Assembly (NCBI GenBank): GCA_037126765.1
Contig: JBBCBC010000027.1
Span: 9,572,406 to 9,636,405 of the forward strand
Origin: Stenogyne calaminthoides
Lineage: Eukaryota; Streptophyta; Magnoliopsida; Lamiales; Lamiaceae
Direction of reading: 5' to 3'
DNA: 64,000 nucleotides
Position 1 is the stretch's first letter. The number at the start of each line of letters is the position of its first letter. Made by a program: the position numbers and the translations under genes. Under the pieces are notes generated by a model that was not told the origin of the DNA, made no database searches, and saw only the letters and a list, made by a program, of their open reading frames with translations. This document shows positions 34,250 through 46,200 of the stretch, piece after piece.

Positions 34250-34767
34250 GTAAAAAAACGAAACAAAAAAACAAAAACAATGTTAAAAACGAAACATCAT
34301 TCAATTTTACCGAATTGCCTACCTGGGTCCCACACCTCCCGCCTCTTGTTTCAGTTTCCTAATTTTGAGCCCTGCGTTTTTTATACGGATTCCCCGATTT
34401 ACCCCCTCGCTCCTGCCTTTATTGCCGCCTCCGCCACCATTACGGTTTGAAATCCACATAATTTAATTAACCAACATTTTTATGGATTTAAATAAGTTTG
34501 GTAGTTAATGTGCCGGTTTAGATAATGATCTAATATAGTATGTCTAGATAGTGTAGATAAAACCATTTTCAGCTTTATAGTAAATGGAATCCATTTGGGA
34601 GATTATTTGAAAAATGCTAGTAATATGTTACTCTTGGCTTTGACGAATAACTTTCAAAATTAATGAATTTTGGTTTAATCAAAAAAAAAAGCTTTGACTA
34701 ATAACTTGAAATAAAAGAATGTATTGAAATTTCAAATGCTCCGTTATAATATTATAAATAATAAATG

Positions 34768-35002
34768 GCTAAGTCTTGTATGCATTCAGTTGCACTGTGC
34801 ATTCATAGTGTATTTTAGAACCATATAATTTGTTATATTGAAAAATGTAATTTATTTATATTAAAATGTGCAACTATTTTTTCTATATTAATAGTTGCAT
34901 GTTCAATGTAAACAAGTCGCATATTTAAATATAATAAGTTGCACGATTCTAAAATGCACTATGAGTGCAAGATGCACCTAGAAGCACATGAGAGTCACTC
35001 GT
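34768..35002. mobile_element. Family B foldback MITE
   Basis: TCTTGTATGCATTCAGTTGC at the left and GTGCAAGATGCACCTAG at the right. The arms meet at GCAACTATTTTTTCTATATT followed by AATAGTTGCATG. Near-complete. Two partial copies of the same family follow at about 35462-35600 and 35772-35895. Confidence 0.75.
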
Positions 35003-35077
35003 GATAAAAATTTGTATGAAGTTGTCTAACACATAACAGGGGTTTCTATCGCATATTTCCTCCAATTTAAATAAACA

Positions 35078-35293
35078 CTCCCTCTATTTTGTAAGAAGGA
35101 CGTGTGTTGATAAAGTTGTCTATAGTAAGTGTTTCTTTATAAAGGTAAATTAGAGATTAAGAGTATTTTTTAAAGTTAAAACGAGGGTAAATAAAATTGA
35201 GAAAAATGGTGGAAAAAAGCTAGAAGAGCATTTAATATTATACAAGCAAAAAAAAAAATTAAATATCACTTATTACAAACCGAAAGGAGTAAT
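35078..35293. mobile_element. Stowaway-like MITE
   Basis: Begins ACTCCCTCTATTTTGTAAG and ends TTACAAACCGAAAGGAGTAA. Another Stowaway right end (GACAGAGGGAGTATAA) occurs alone at about 36180-36196. Confidence 0.65.
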
Positions 35294-36199
35294 GTTTTAA
35301 AGTAGTGTTCTTATTTTAAAAAAATATTTGATGTTTAAGATAATTTTCACCCTTTAGCCTTTCTTTTACCCGTGCCATAGTCTCAAAAATCTCTCATAAT
35401 TTTGGAATTACTTTTATTAATTAATTAATAAAGGCAATTATTGAAAAATATAGTTATATAAAATCTTGTATGCATTCGATGCAATGTACAACTAAAGTGC
35501 ATTTTTAAAATGTTCAATTTATTTTCGTTTTTGGAAAACAAATTACACGTTTTAAAAATACACATAAATTAATTTCATCAACAAATTTTAAAATATTAGT
35601 TATGCTAAATTTGTTGGATTATACATTACGAAAAACACTCTTATGAAATATTTCAAATGAAATATTAACATATTTAAGTAATTTGTGGGTCGAATCAGAT
35701 TAAACAGATTTTTTCATAAAACACGCAAAGACAAAACATAAATTTTTTATTTTTTTTCTGTTTTAATATCAGAAGGTCTCTTGTGCACCGTGCAACTCAA
35801 GTGCATTTTTAAAAATATACAATTTATTTTCGTGAAACGTTCAACTTGTTTTATATTAAACAAGTAAAAAACTCTTTAATTTTGTTTTGTCACATGAAAT
35901 CAAGTTGTTTATTATTATTAAAAGAGATAAAATTATTTTTTTTAATGGAGGTTAAATAGTGAAGTGATGGCATTTGTGTAAATTAAGATAAAGTCAACTT
36001 TAGTGTGAAAAAAATAATGACATGAGTTGTATATTGAGATATTTGAGAAATTAGATAAAAGAGAAAATATTGATTTATTGCTACTTATATAAATGTTCAA
36101 TTAAGTTTAAGATGAACATTTTTTACAAATATTCCCTTTAAAAAAATATTATTTTTTTTACAAACATTCTAATAAGAATGAGACAGAGGGAGTATAACT

Positions 36200-37430
36200 T
36201 AGTCAAAAGCATTTTACATGCAATCAAGACATTTTTTTTGAATAAAATCACTTGTAACACTCTTTTTTAGTTAAGAAAATCAACCATTTGAATCAATATC
36301 TAAAAAGTGGGCATGCTTTAAAGTACTCTCAATGTTTTGACAACATTCATTTAATTATTTAAATCAAATAGAAATCCAAAGACATAACCAAACGTTTGCA
36401 ATTGCTCAAATTTTTAAGACATTTGTAGCAATATAAACTATGATAATAAAATAATTAACTCTAAACGAATATTTTCCAAATTGTGTGTCATCATCCCGTA
36501 CATTTTCATCAAATTATTTCTTTCTTTGAATTTTTATTTTTTTAGAAAAAATAGGTTCAATATCAATTTCGAGTATGAGACTTAAGCAAATTCAACTTTT
36601 TTATAATCTTTAAAAAAAAAAATTGCCGCACATCATTGTGCATATTTTTTATTGCAATTTTTTTAGCCATGTTAATTCTAAATAAAATATCATGCCAAAT
36701 AATCATGTTTAACAAAATTAAAAAAAAAAATTAATTCATTTGCTAAACTTTGAACTTCAGATTTTGTTTTAGCTTCATCATTATTTTCAAATAATTCCAC
36801 CAAATTTCTTGTATTTGGGGAGTTGATATCTAATAATTTTCATACTTTCAACACGACTCTCCCAACTTTTAATCGATCACGACTTATCAATGTATATACA
36901 TGTTGAACAATTCAAAAAAAAAAAAATTGTTTTAACACAATAACTTATCAATGTGCTAGTTAATATGTTTATTTCATTTACATCTATGTTACTTGATTCT
37001 TGATCACTATTAATATTTTCATTCAAAACTTTTAAATGCTCAACTGTCCTAAAAATTTTAAGAAATATTATCTAATGCTCCATTTTTTGTTAAGATTAGT
37101 TATTCTGACATATTTTCTTTAACTTTTCTCACAATCAAATTTATGCATTTAAAGTATATTTATTTTTTCTATTCAAAATATATGTCATTTTGGATGAATT
37201 CATATATATTAAAAATATGATTGATTTTTGTTCTACCATTAATAAATATTTGTCTTTCCCATTAAAAGAACACATTTATCTAAATATATTAATAATTTTA
37301 GGGGTGAATTTAGAAGAACTGCAACTAATTTATATTGAAAAATGCAAATCATCATCTAATTTGCAAATGAATTAATGAAAGATCAAAATATCATTTATTT
37401 TGATCAGGAGAAAGTAATCAATAAGTAAAA
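36200..37430. other. Intergenic, no gene
   Basis: Very AT-rich; short ORFs are chance products. I see nothing recognisable. Confidence 0.5.
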
Positions 37431-37805
37431 GAACTAAAAGACATACTTGCGTGAAACGATTTCACGGTAGAACAGAATATAATTTGGGCATATATAATAT
37501 TTTAATTATCAATTTAAAAGAAAATAATATTGATATGAGCTAATTTGTACACGTCTCATAAGATTTTTTGTCAAAAAACTAAAATAATGAAATAATGATT
37601 ACGTGAAAGAGCGGTTGACGGTATGTAGAATTAATATGGAGCGGTCTGCATTCGTGCCTTTCTTAACTTTCGAAATCTGTGTAGAATCACTGAATTAGTA
37701 TGTAGTAATTGATGTTGTGTACTTGATCAATTACGAATAAATTATGCAAAGAGACGTGATTACGATTTATGAGAATAGGTGCACATAAATTGCAATGTGG
37801 GGTGT

Positions 37806-38450
37806 TTTTTTTTTAAAAGATAAAAATGGTATTCATAATGAGTATAAGAGTTACTCAAATCCCTGCAATTACATATTTAACTGCAAAAAATCGAAATTAC
37901 AAATTAGCCGGAAGACACTCTAAAGGTTGTGAGTCCCAAATATGAAAAGGGACGGAAAAGAAGACGAATAGTGGGTACGAATTCACTTTCAAGAACAAAA
38001 CTTTATACCATCATTCAATTCTTTCAAAGAATATCTGCTCTCCTTGAATATGAGTTCGCTTCTAGCCTTCCAAATCTTCCAAATAACACTTTGCCAAACC
38101 AAACCCAAGACCTTCCTTTTTATAGTACTATGTTTCATCCCCACAAATTCCAAAAAATGATCCTTAGCACATGAGGAGTATAAAATTGTCTTTCCAAGCC
38201 AATGTAAAATTTCGCCCCACACGGGGAAAATCGATGAGCACGTAAACAAGAGATAATTTGAGGACTTCACAATACTAAGACAGGATGAGGAAAATCGATG
38301 AGCACGTAAACAAGAGATAATTTGAGGACTTCACAATACTAAGACAGGATGAACATATACCTGATTCACTACCAACCAATAATCCACGCTTCATGAGATT
38401 TTCCTTAGAAGGAATCCTCATCCCGAATATCTTTCCAAGAGAAAGCTAGT
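37806..38450 (-). mobile_element. LINE 3' fragment with internal 64-bp duplication
   Basis: The minus-strand frame 38270-37989 reads SSNYLLFTCSSIFPVW then VWQSVIWKIWKARSELIF, the C-terminal region of plant LINE reverse-transcriptase proteins. A T run at 37808-37817 marks the poly-A. Upstream minus-strand sequence continues the zinc-binding region (CSSCLS). A 64-bp stretch is exactly duplicated in tandem (38225-38288 and 38289-38352), which disrupts the frame. Confidence 0.7.
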
Positions 38451-38705
38451 GTACTCACTACTCAATCAATTGCTAATATATATTTAAATCGTTTGGTGGT
38501 GAAGAGTTCCACGAATTATTTACGATCTTTCCGAGAAATATTGCTTGAGATGGCGTCTATTAAGTTTATAAATTGATATACGAAAAAAAATGAATTTATC
38601 GTTGATACTATATTAGTATATTTCAATTTTTTTTTTTAACCTTTTGATCTTTTACAATAATATATATCTTATTTTCTAAGGGTGGATTAACCCTATCTCT
38701 GTTAT

Positions 38706-38928
38706 TTTACGCACACCCAAATGTACCGTTCATTCATAATCCCTTTAAGAATAGTGCAGCTTGTTATACTAAAAATGTAATTTGTTTACACTGAATCGTG
38801 CAACTATTTTTTCATATTAATAGTTGCATTGTTCACTATAAATAAATTGCACTTTTTAGTATAACAAATTGCACGACTCTAAATGCATTATGAGTGCAAG
38901 GTGCACCTAAATGCATACAAGACTAGCC
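38706..38928. mobile_element. Family B foldback MITE
   Basis: CACACCCAAATGTACCG on the left, GTGCAAGGTGCACCTAAATG on the right, and the diagnostic centre GTGCAACTATTTTTTCATAT with AATAGTTGC. Confidence 0.7.
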
Positions 38929-40462
38929 TTTATTAAGGGTGAATCATTTTCTATCTCTATAAAACCTCTATTTCAAATTCTAAGAATATTATGAAGAGTT
39001 ATTTATGTTATCTTAATAATTAAATCTTAACCATTCATTTTTAAGAATAATCTTGGACTTTTAAATAATTTATGTGTTTAACTTACATCTATATCATCAA
39101 TTGCATAATTTTTATTCAGGTTCATTTATCTATTGTAGATTATAGTTAATACTAGTACGCATTTGGATTGAAAATAGCTAGTATTTATATTAATATTTTA
39201 AAATTAAATACTTGAAACATTTAATAGTTTAATTAATTCAATATGTAGGCGGGAATTATTTTTTAATATGTATTTAATATAATGCATCTATGCAAAGAAA
39301 AATAATGGAGGAAGGAAGATGTGGACTTTGAAAAAAATTTAGGATCATAAATTCGACAATTGAAATCAAAATTTTAATGCAACATAAATTATATTATATC
39401 ATAAATGAAAAGAAACTGATGAAAAACATAAAAAATAGAATAAATTATAGAAATGTATACTGTCTTAGAAAAGAACATTTGATACATGTCTCTTACAATG
39501 CGATACCTTTTACTGAATTCTCTAAATGAAATATAATCATTTTCTTAATCTTTGTTGCATTTATATCTACACCAAACACTTTTCCTGGTACTCCAATAGT
39601 TAGTCAGCGAATTCATAAACTCTTGGTTCTTATATTTCAATTCACGAATCGCCATGAATATCCAAGCAAAGCTTTTATTAAATGCATTAAAAACAAATGC
39701 ATATGTTAAAATCATGTTTTAATACTTAATGTAACGAACATATGAAAAATCAAATTTTCTGCTAAAAACAAATAGAAAAATACATTTATTATATTATTGT
39801 ACATGCTTGAAAATGAAGATATCTAACAAAAAAATATGTGATACAACGCACATTAAGTTCCATCAATAACTCAATTATCTTTAGAGACTCTGGATTCTCA
39901 TTTACACTATGAGATGCAAAGAAGAAGATTCAGTAGTTAGGGAAACTCTCAATCCATAAAAGATTTGTACTGGAGCAGCTCCAAAAAAGAACAATGATAT
40001 ATAATTCTTTAAAAAAAAATAAAATATGTGAAATGAATGCATACACAAAAGAAAATCCATATAATCTAGCATTATGATGGTATTAAAAATCGAAATGTAC
40101 ACACATGAATAAAAAAATAGCCAAATTTCACTCGCATTATAACTAACATGATAAAAATTGAAGATATAAGTAAAGATCAAACTATCCAAATACATATCAT
40201 TACAATTTTTGTGTGTTTGTCAGTCTAAATACCATATTAGTATTTATAACACTAATCACGAATTTTCAAGACGTCAAGCGTTAATCAACAGAATAACTCA
40301 ATCTAGTATCAACATAAACCATGAATTTTAAAAATAGAACATTGTTAATAATAAACAATTCTCAAGCTTTTAAATTATCCACCAATGGCAACAAAGAGCG
40401 AGATAAATCTCTTATCACTAATTGAGAATCAACCACCACCTCTCTAATCACTCTATTTCAAA

Positions 40463-41070
40463 ATACTCAATTATGAGATATATTATTTATGGTACCTTAT
40501 GTAATTCAATTTTTAATACGAACCATTAGTTTTATTAGGATTGATCTTGACTATCCAACAAATTTTCTAAGGTAGAAAAACATATATCCAATTTATAATA
40601 TTTGCGATAAAAAATAATAGAGTATTACATGATTAATTTTATTTTAGATTAAATATTTTAAATATTTATTTAATTTGATTCGTTCAATTTACTTATGATC
40701 ATGTTTTTATTGTTAAATTATAAATAAAATGTATTATTAAATGTACTATATATTTTTATTTGTGTAACATCCCTTATCTACTAGTTAGGAATTAACACAT
40801 TTTTAATAATTTTATTTTAAAATACTCAATTTCTATGCAATGTTATTTATGACATCTTATATTATTCAATTTTTAATATGAACTATTAGTTTCATTAGAA
40901 TTGGTCGTAACCTTCCAATAATTTTAAATATGAACCATTAGTTTTATTAGGGGAAAAAATAGTCACCCTTTTTATAATTTTTTTGATAAAAAGTAATATA
41001 ATATAACATGATTAATCTTTTTTTAGATTAAATATTTCAAATATTTATTTAATTTAATTCATTCAATTTA
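40463..41070 (+). repeat. Imperfect direct duplication, 365 bp apart
   Basis: 40463-40690 and 40828-41070 share AAAATACTCAATT, TTCAATTTTTAATA, ACATGATTAAT, TTAGATTAAATATTT and ATTCAATTTACTTAT in the same order. No coding sequence. Confidence 0.6.
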
Positions 41071-41095
41071 CTTATAATTATATTTTTATTTTTTT

Positions 41096-41345
41096 TAAAA
41101 GTTAAAGATGAATGTCATTAAAAAGTACAAGGTACAAGGGGTACTCAAATTCCGAAATCAACTACAAGAGTTAGTATCCCAAAAGATAAATTTATCAAAC
41201 ACATCAAAATTTTAACCGGAAGATAGATTAACGGTTAGTCTTCCCATAAAACAAAAGGAACAGTAAATGCAAACGGGTAGTGATACCGAATCCATTTTCA
41301 CGCGCTAAATTGGTTTCTCTACATAAGCTAAAAAAGGTTTACCAA
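41096..41345 (-). mobile_element. LINE 3' UTR fragment
   Basis: Starts at a T-rich run (41086-41098) and contains TACAAGGGGTACTCAA, also found in the 18.3-kb LINE copy, plus AGTGATACCGAATCCATTTTCACG. It is minus-oriented and lacks recognisable coding sequence. Confidence 0.5.
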
Positions 41346-41539
41346 TATATAGTATTAAGATTAAAATTAAAATTAAAATTAGTAATGAGCTTGCGTGAGA
41401 CAGTTTCATAGTGAGACGGAGTATAATATGAGCAATGACGTTTCAACACTTTGAAAATGAAGATGTTGATTTGTTCTAGTACATACCCTGTCTCATGTAT
41501 GAGATAGCCTCATACGATTTTTTATCTTTAAAAATATAT

Positions 41540-41782
41540 ACTCCCTCCGTCCCATTTCAACTTGCACACTAACTTTTTTATCGTGTGTTTAGCGAGCGAG
41601 TTGTATATTAGTATTTGAAATGATAAATTGACTTTTAAAGAGGGGTATGATAGATCTATCTCTCCTCTATTACATGTATTTTTAAAAATTACTTTATCAT
41701 TTCAAATACTAATAAAAAACTCGCTCGCTAAAACACGAGAAAACAGTAAATGTGAAGCTTCAAATGGGACAGAGGGAGTATT
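41540..41782. mobile_element. Stowaway-like MITE, well preserved
   Basis: TACTCCCTCCGTCCCATTTC at the left and the inverse CAAATGGGACAGAGGGAGTA at the right. The subterminal GAGCGAGTT and AACTCGCTCGC also invert. Confidence 0.85.
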
Positions 41783-41805
41783 ATTTATAGTTCAACAATA
41801 AAAAT

Positions 41806-42075
41806 ATGACGGTGAATCATCTCCTCATTACGTGCCATGTAGCACTACTGGTTTGGGAGTCTATCTCGATTTTGTTAGGCAAATCAGCTTGCTACTCGTC
41901 TTCAATTGCCTCTCACTTTATGGAATTCACGTCTGGAAACTCCATCTGTTCAAGGAAGAAAATCATGGCTCTAGTCTGGAAATGCACCATCTGGAAGTTG
42001 TGGAAATTCAGAAACAAGTTAATCTTCAAAGAGAGCATCTACACCTTGGAGAAACTCATCGATGGTAAAAAAAAG
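41806..42075 (+). mobile_element. LINE C-terminal coding fragment
   Basis: The plus frame reads VNHLLITCHVALLVWESI and then KIMALVWKCTIWKLWKFRNKL, the same LINE C-terminal block as at 38 kb. It lies between a Stowaway MITE (ends about 41782) and a hAT-like MITE (starts about 42104), so it is only a scrap. Confidence 0.65.
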
Positions 42076-42103
42076 TTACTTAAGTTAGTTTTTATTATAT
42101 CTA

Positions 42104-42421
42104 GGGGGTGTTTTCAAAAACTTATAAGTGATTATAGTTACATAGAATTGTGTGCAAAAGCAATTTGGAGTGTTTTATTTATCTTTTAGTAGCTTAAATA
42201 AACTCTCATAAGCTATAAGTTATAAGCTTAAAAGATGATGTTTTTAGTAGCTTATTAGTCTATTTTTTAAAAACTTTTTAACTTTTTTTGCAAACACTAT
42301 CAATTTTATTTTTTTTGAATTTTCTTACAAACACTATCAACTTCTACTATTAATCACCTTTCTCATAATCACTAATTTTAGTCACTTCTTTAAAACCATA
42401 AGTTTTTACAAACACCCCCTA
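42104..42421. mobile_element. hAT-like MITE
   Basis: TAGGGGGTGTTTTCAAAAAC at the left and TTTTTACAAACACCCCCTA at the right are inverse to each other. The interior is rich in AAGCTTATAAGT-type short palindromes. Confidence 0.7.
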
Positions 42422-42539
42422 ATTAAGTTAATTTTAAAATTTTTATTAAGATCTTCTCAAAGATTCATTAAGTTTTACGGCAAATTCTCCTGTGCACCAT
42501 TTGCACCAATTTAGAATATTGGTACAATTGAATTTTTTT

Positions 42540-42775
42540 CCCAGTTTTTTACGCGACCCGGACACAACCTAACCCGACCCGAATTTGGCCTAACTGGTTC
42601 ATGGTTCGCTCCGACCCGAATTGATTTAGGTTTTTTTTTTTTTTTGCAATTTTTTTACCCGGTCCGGACCCAACCCGTCCCAAGTGATTCATGATTCACC
42701 CGATCCAAATGGTTAATGATTTAGGAATTGAGATTCATGATTTAAAATTTAAATTTAAGGTTCATGGTTCATATA
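42540..42775. repeat. Relative of the 28.4-kb palindrome arms
   Basis: GACCCGGACACAACC, CCCGACCCGAATTTGG, CGGTCCGGACCCAACC and GTTCATGGTTCATA echo the palindromic element at 28.4 kb, here as a degraded foldback around a T-run at 42632-42645. Confidence 0.5.
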
Positions 42776-42831
42776 TATTAATTTAAATCCAATTGCACCA
42801 AGCATCACTCAAGTTTTACATACTAGTAGTA

Positions 42832-42832
<1 letters not shown>

Positions 42833-42926
<94 letters not shown>
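42833..42926 (+). repeat. (TAA)n microsatellite
   Basis: About 31 uninterrupted TAA/AAT units over 94 bases, preceded by three AGT units. In one frame it would encode a poly-isoleucine run, which is not a real gene. Confidence 0.95.
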
Positions 42927-42929
42927 CAT

Positions 42930-45900
42930 CTTAATATTATATATTGGTAAACCTAATTCAGCTTATGTATTTAAAACCACGTCAGTCTGTATAAAACACA
43001 ATTCAACCAGATTATTTTGTTTCAAAATCGTGCACTCTCATTAAAAATTATTTAAATTAAGGTTAAATTTTAAATATATTTACAATGATATATGTTCACG
43101 CATTAATTAAGGTAAAATTTTAAAAATCTTCATTATTAAAGATACATATTCACGCCTTTCGATTCTTCTAAAATATTTTGTTTCATCTAACATCATATTC
43201 ACGTCTTATGATTTTATTCTTCTATTTGATTCTTCTAATTTCTTTTATTTTGTATATTTCAGGGAGTATTGAAGTAAGTTAAGTAATTTGAGTTTGAAAT
43301 CTTATTTGATTCTTTTAATTTATTTTATTTTGTTTTATATATTATAGGGAGTATTGCGGTAAGTAATTTGAGTTTCGAATTGATTATGAATTTCTTCTTT
43401 TCTATTCACAATGATTCTTCTAATTTGATGAATTGTTAATCGATTTTATTTTTTATTTTGAATATAGTTAAGTAATTTGATTTGAGTTCTAAATATATGA
43501 ATATTTAAGTAATTTGATTTAAGTTCTATTTTCTTTTTATTTTATTTTATTTTTGAATATTTATTGCAATTGTGTAATTAAATTAATGATTTCTTTTTTG
43601 TTTATATGGATTCTTTTTGATGAATTATTTATGTTAATTTGATTTTGTTTTTATAATAATTATATTAGTGATTATGTTTTTTCTATATTGTTTTTTTCTA
43701 TTTTGCTTTTTTTTTTTCACCTTCTTATTTAATTTTTTTTTGCAGGTTTATTTATTTTTAATTTTTTATAGATGAGTTAGGTATTTTGATCTTTTTGAAT
43801 ATTTGTAGTTTTTTTTTTTTTTTTTTTTTTATTTGTTGAGGTTTCTTCTTTAATTTTTTTATAGATGAGTGGTTATTTAATCTTTTGAAATTTTGTATAT
43901 TTTTATGGGAAGGATGGGATGGGAGCAAATATACAATTTACTTTTTGGAAAATTTGTAACAAATGGAGAGTTTGTAATTTGTAAAGTAATTATATTAGTT
44001 GAATTATGTTTTTCATATTTTGACAATTTTTTAGAGTTATTTTGCTTTTTTAATTATCCATTATTATTGTTTATACGGGACATATACAACTATTGCTTAA
44101 GTATGTCTAACCTCACTATCTCAGTGCTTAATCGTCTGTCCCAACAGATTTTAGTATAGTTAGTAGTACTACAATTGCACATGACAAGTCAAATTTTTTT
44201 CAAACCATATCATATTGAATAAAAATATATTAGGAAAAATATTATGAAACGAACAATGTATAAATTCTTATAATATCTTATAATATGATATTGAGTATAC
44301 TGATAAATTTGATTTGATAAATATATATTCACCAATTCAAGATATTTAATTAGTTAATATTAAAAAAAAGCTAATTTAATTAATATTATATAGAAAATTA
44401 ATATAAACTTGAATTCTACATCCTAAAATTATCCTAAAAAAATATCAGCAATTTAGCTTCTTATTTTATGAATATATAACTTACTTCCAAAAATTTAATG
44501 ATCAATTGCTGTTGAATAGATAGCCTAAGTAATCGGTATACATGATTATAATTTAGTTCCAAAAATTAAATCATTAAAGTTATAATTTCCAAAATAATAA
44601 ATTTTGGAACTAAGTTATTGGTATACGTGATTATAATATTGATATCTTTGGAAATATATTATTAAGATAAAATTAACTTTGGAAAAAAATAAAAGATATT
44701 ATTGTGTATTTTGTTACGATCTACTCTAATTATATCATCTATATATGATATTAGATATAATGAAATTGTATATTTAGCTCTTTTTAAAATTGAATTATTG
44801 CTTTGACATTAGTTTTTAGTGATATCACATAAAAGTGAAATTCTATAGTTAATTAACTCCTTTTTAAATTGAAAATCATATAATAATTTTTTGTCAATTA
44901 TTAAAGTGTGTTTCATGCAGATGTAATTAATTAATATTTTTTAATCTTAATCGTAACTTTTTTTGTTCATCCCACGTAAGTAAGCGGATCTACGTAATTT
45001 TTTATTTTTACCATATTTATTTATAATCTAGCAGAGATATATATTATTATAAATTTGAGGAATTGTCTTCTTCTCGAGTCCAATCAGGTATTAGCAATGA
45101 TTTTATATTTTATAGTAATTTGAATTTTAAATTATTTATTGTAATTGTAGAATTTAATTAAATGTTTAATTTAGAGTTTAAAGACCAGCTGTTTTCAAAT
45201 CTTGAATTATGATTTATATTATTGTTTTTTCTAATTTGATGAATTTATTAAAATGATTATATTTTTTATATTATAGGAAATGTTGAAGTAAGTAATTGAA
45301 ATTTTGAATTGATTATTAATTTTTATTGCAATGATGTAATAGAAATTTAAGTCAAGATGCATTGGAAAAAAATATTAGCACCTTGACCATAAAAAATTCA
45401 GTCAAAATTTGTTTACTTTTTTGCAAATTTGAATGTCACCTCAATTTACTATAAATATATTAATTATCTTTATTTAAAAGAATATATAATTTCAGTCAAT
45501 TATATATTTTACAAAATCTATGAATAATCTAATTATTTAAAAGATTTTTAAATAGAAATTAAATATTTTGAAATAGAGTGATTAGAGAGGTGGAGATTGA
45601 TTCTCATTTAGTAAATAATTGAGTGACAATTGTATGTATTGTTTGTTGTTGAGATATCATGTGCAAAAAACATTAAATGGTGGACAAAGGAAAAAAACAT
45701 GTGTATTTTAATATTAATTGAGTGACAATTGATATAATTTAAATAAAAGTAGAAATAATTATTAAGAAAAGTGGAGCCACAACATTCTAAAAAAGGAAAT
45801 GCAAAACTTTAGTTGAGACTCCCGAAATGACAAATCGTAAAACTTTGCTCGAGATGGAAGGAATATATTATATATATACAATATTAAAAAATAAAATTAT

Positions 45901-45975
45901 GTTTATAATTAAATTAATTATATTAATAAAATGTTTAAAGTATTTAATATACAATAATATTGTAAACTTTTTTTT
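42930..45975. other. AT-rich gene desert with degenerate repeats
   Basis: Phrases such as TAAGTAATTTGAGTTT and GGAGTATTG recur at 43260-43380 and again, altered, near 45280. No coding sequence. May belong partly to the Helitron that ends at 46010. Confidence 0.4.
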
Positions 45976-45978
45976 CCA

Positions 45979-46010
45979 AACCCGCGAAATTCGTTGGGTT
46001 ACGTACTAGT
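45979..46010 (+). mobile_element. Helitron-like 3' terminus next to PRMT10
   Basis: AACCC...GGGTT can form a short hairpin (45979-46000) followed after five bases by CTAGT (46006-46010), the usual layout of a Helitron 3' end (hairpin, then CTRR, then a host T). The 5' end was not located, so the extent is unknown. It lies about 190 bases before the PRMT10 start codon. Confidence 0.45.
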
Positions 46011-46139
46011 AATAATAATATTCGAAAAGTCCGAAAAAGGAAAAAAGAACGCAAAGCGAACCGAACCGGGTTTATTTCAATTTTATCGACAACCCGAACG
46101 GTTTATGTGGCAACGGTCCAATGTTTTTCATCAGCCCTA

Positions 46140-46147
46140 AAACCCTA
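46140..46147 (+). promoter_or_regulatory. Telo-box in the PRMT10 leader or promoter
   Basis: AAACCCTA, the plant telo-box, lies 54 bases before the PRMT10 start codon. About 25 bases upstream is GCAACGGTCC, which contains the AACGG core of the mitosis-specific MSA element but does not match its full consensus. Both motifs are common near genes active in dividing cells. Function here is inferred only. Confidence 0.35.
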
Positions 46148-46200
46148 CCTTCTCCCCTAAATTCTCCAGCAAATACTTCGTAGTTTCAAAGGCCAGAATA

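Noticed and set aside
33754..34450. Plus-strand ORFs of 154 and 131 codons upstream of FATB
   Set aside because: They oppose the FATB 5' UTR and promoter, with no recognisable domain.
42793..43044. 83-codon ORF with poly-isoleucine
   Set aside because: Produced by the TAA microsatellite.
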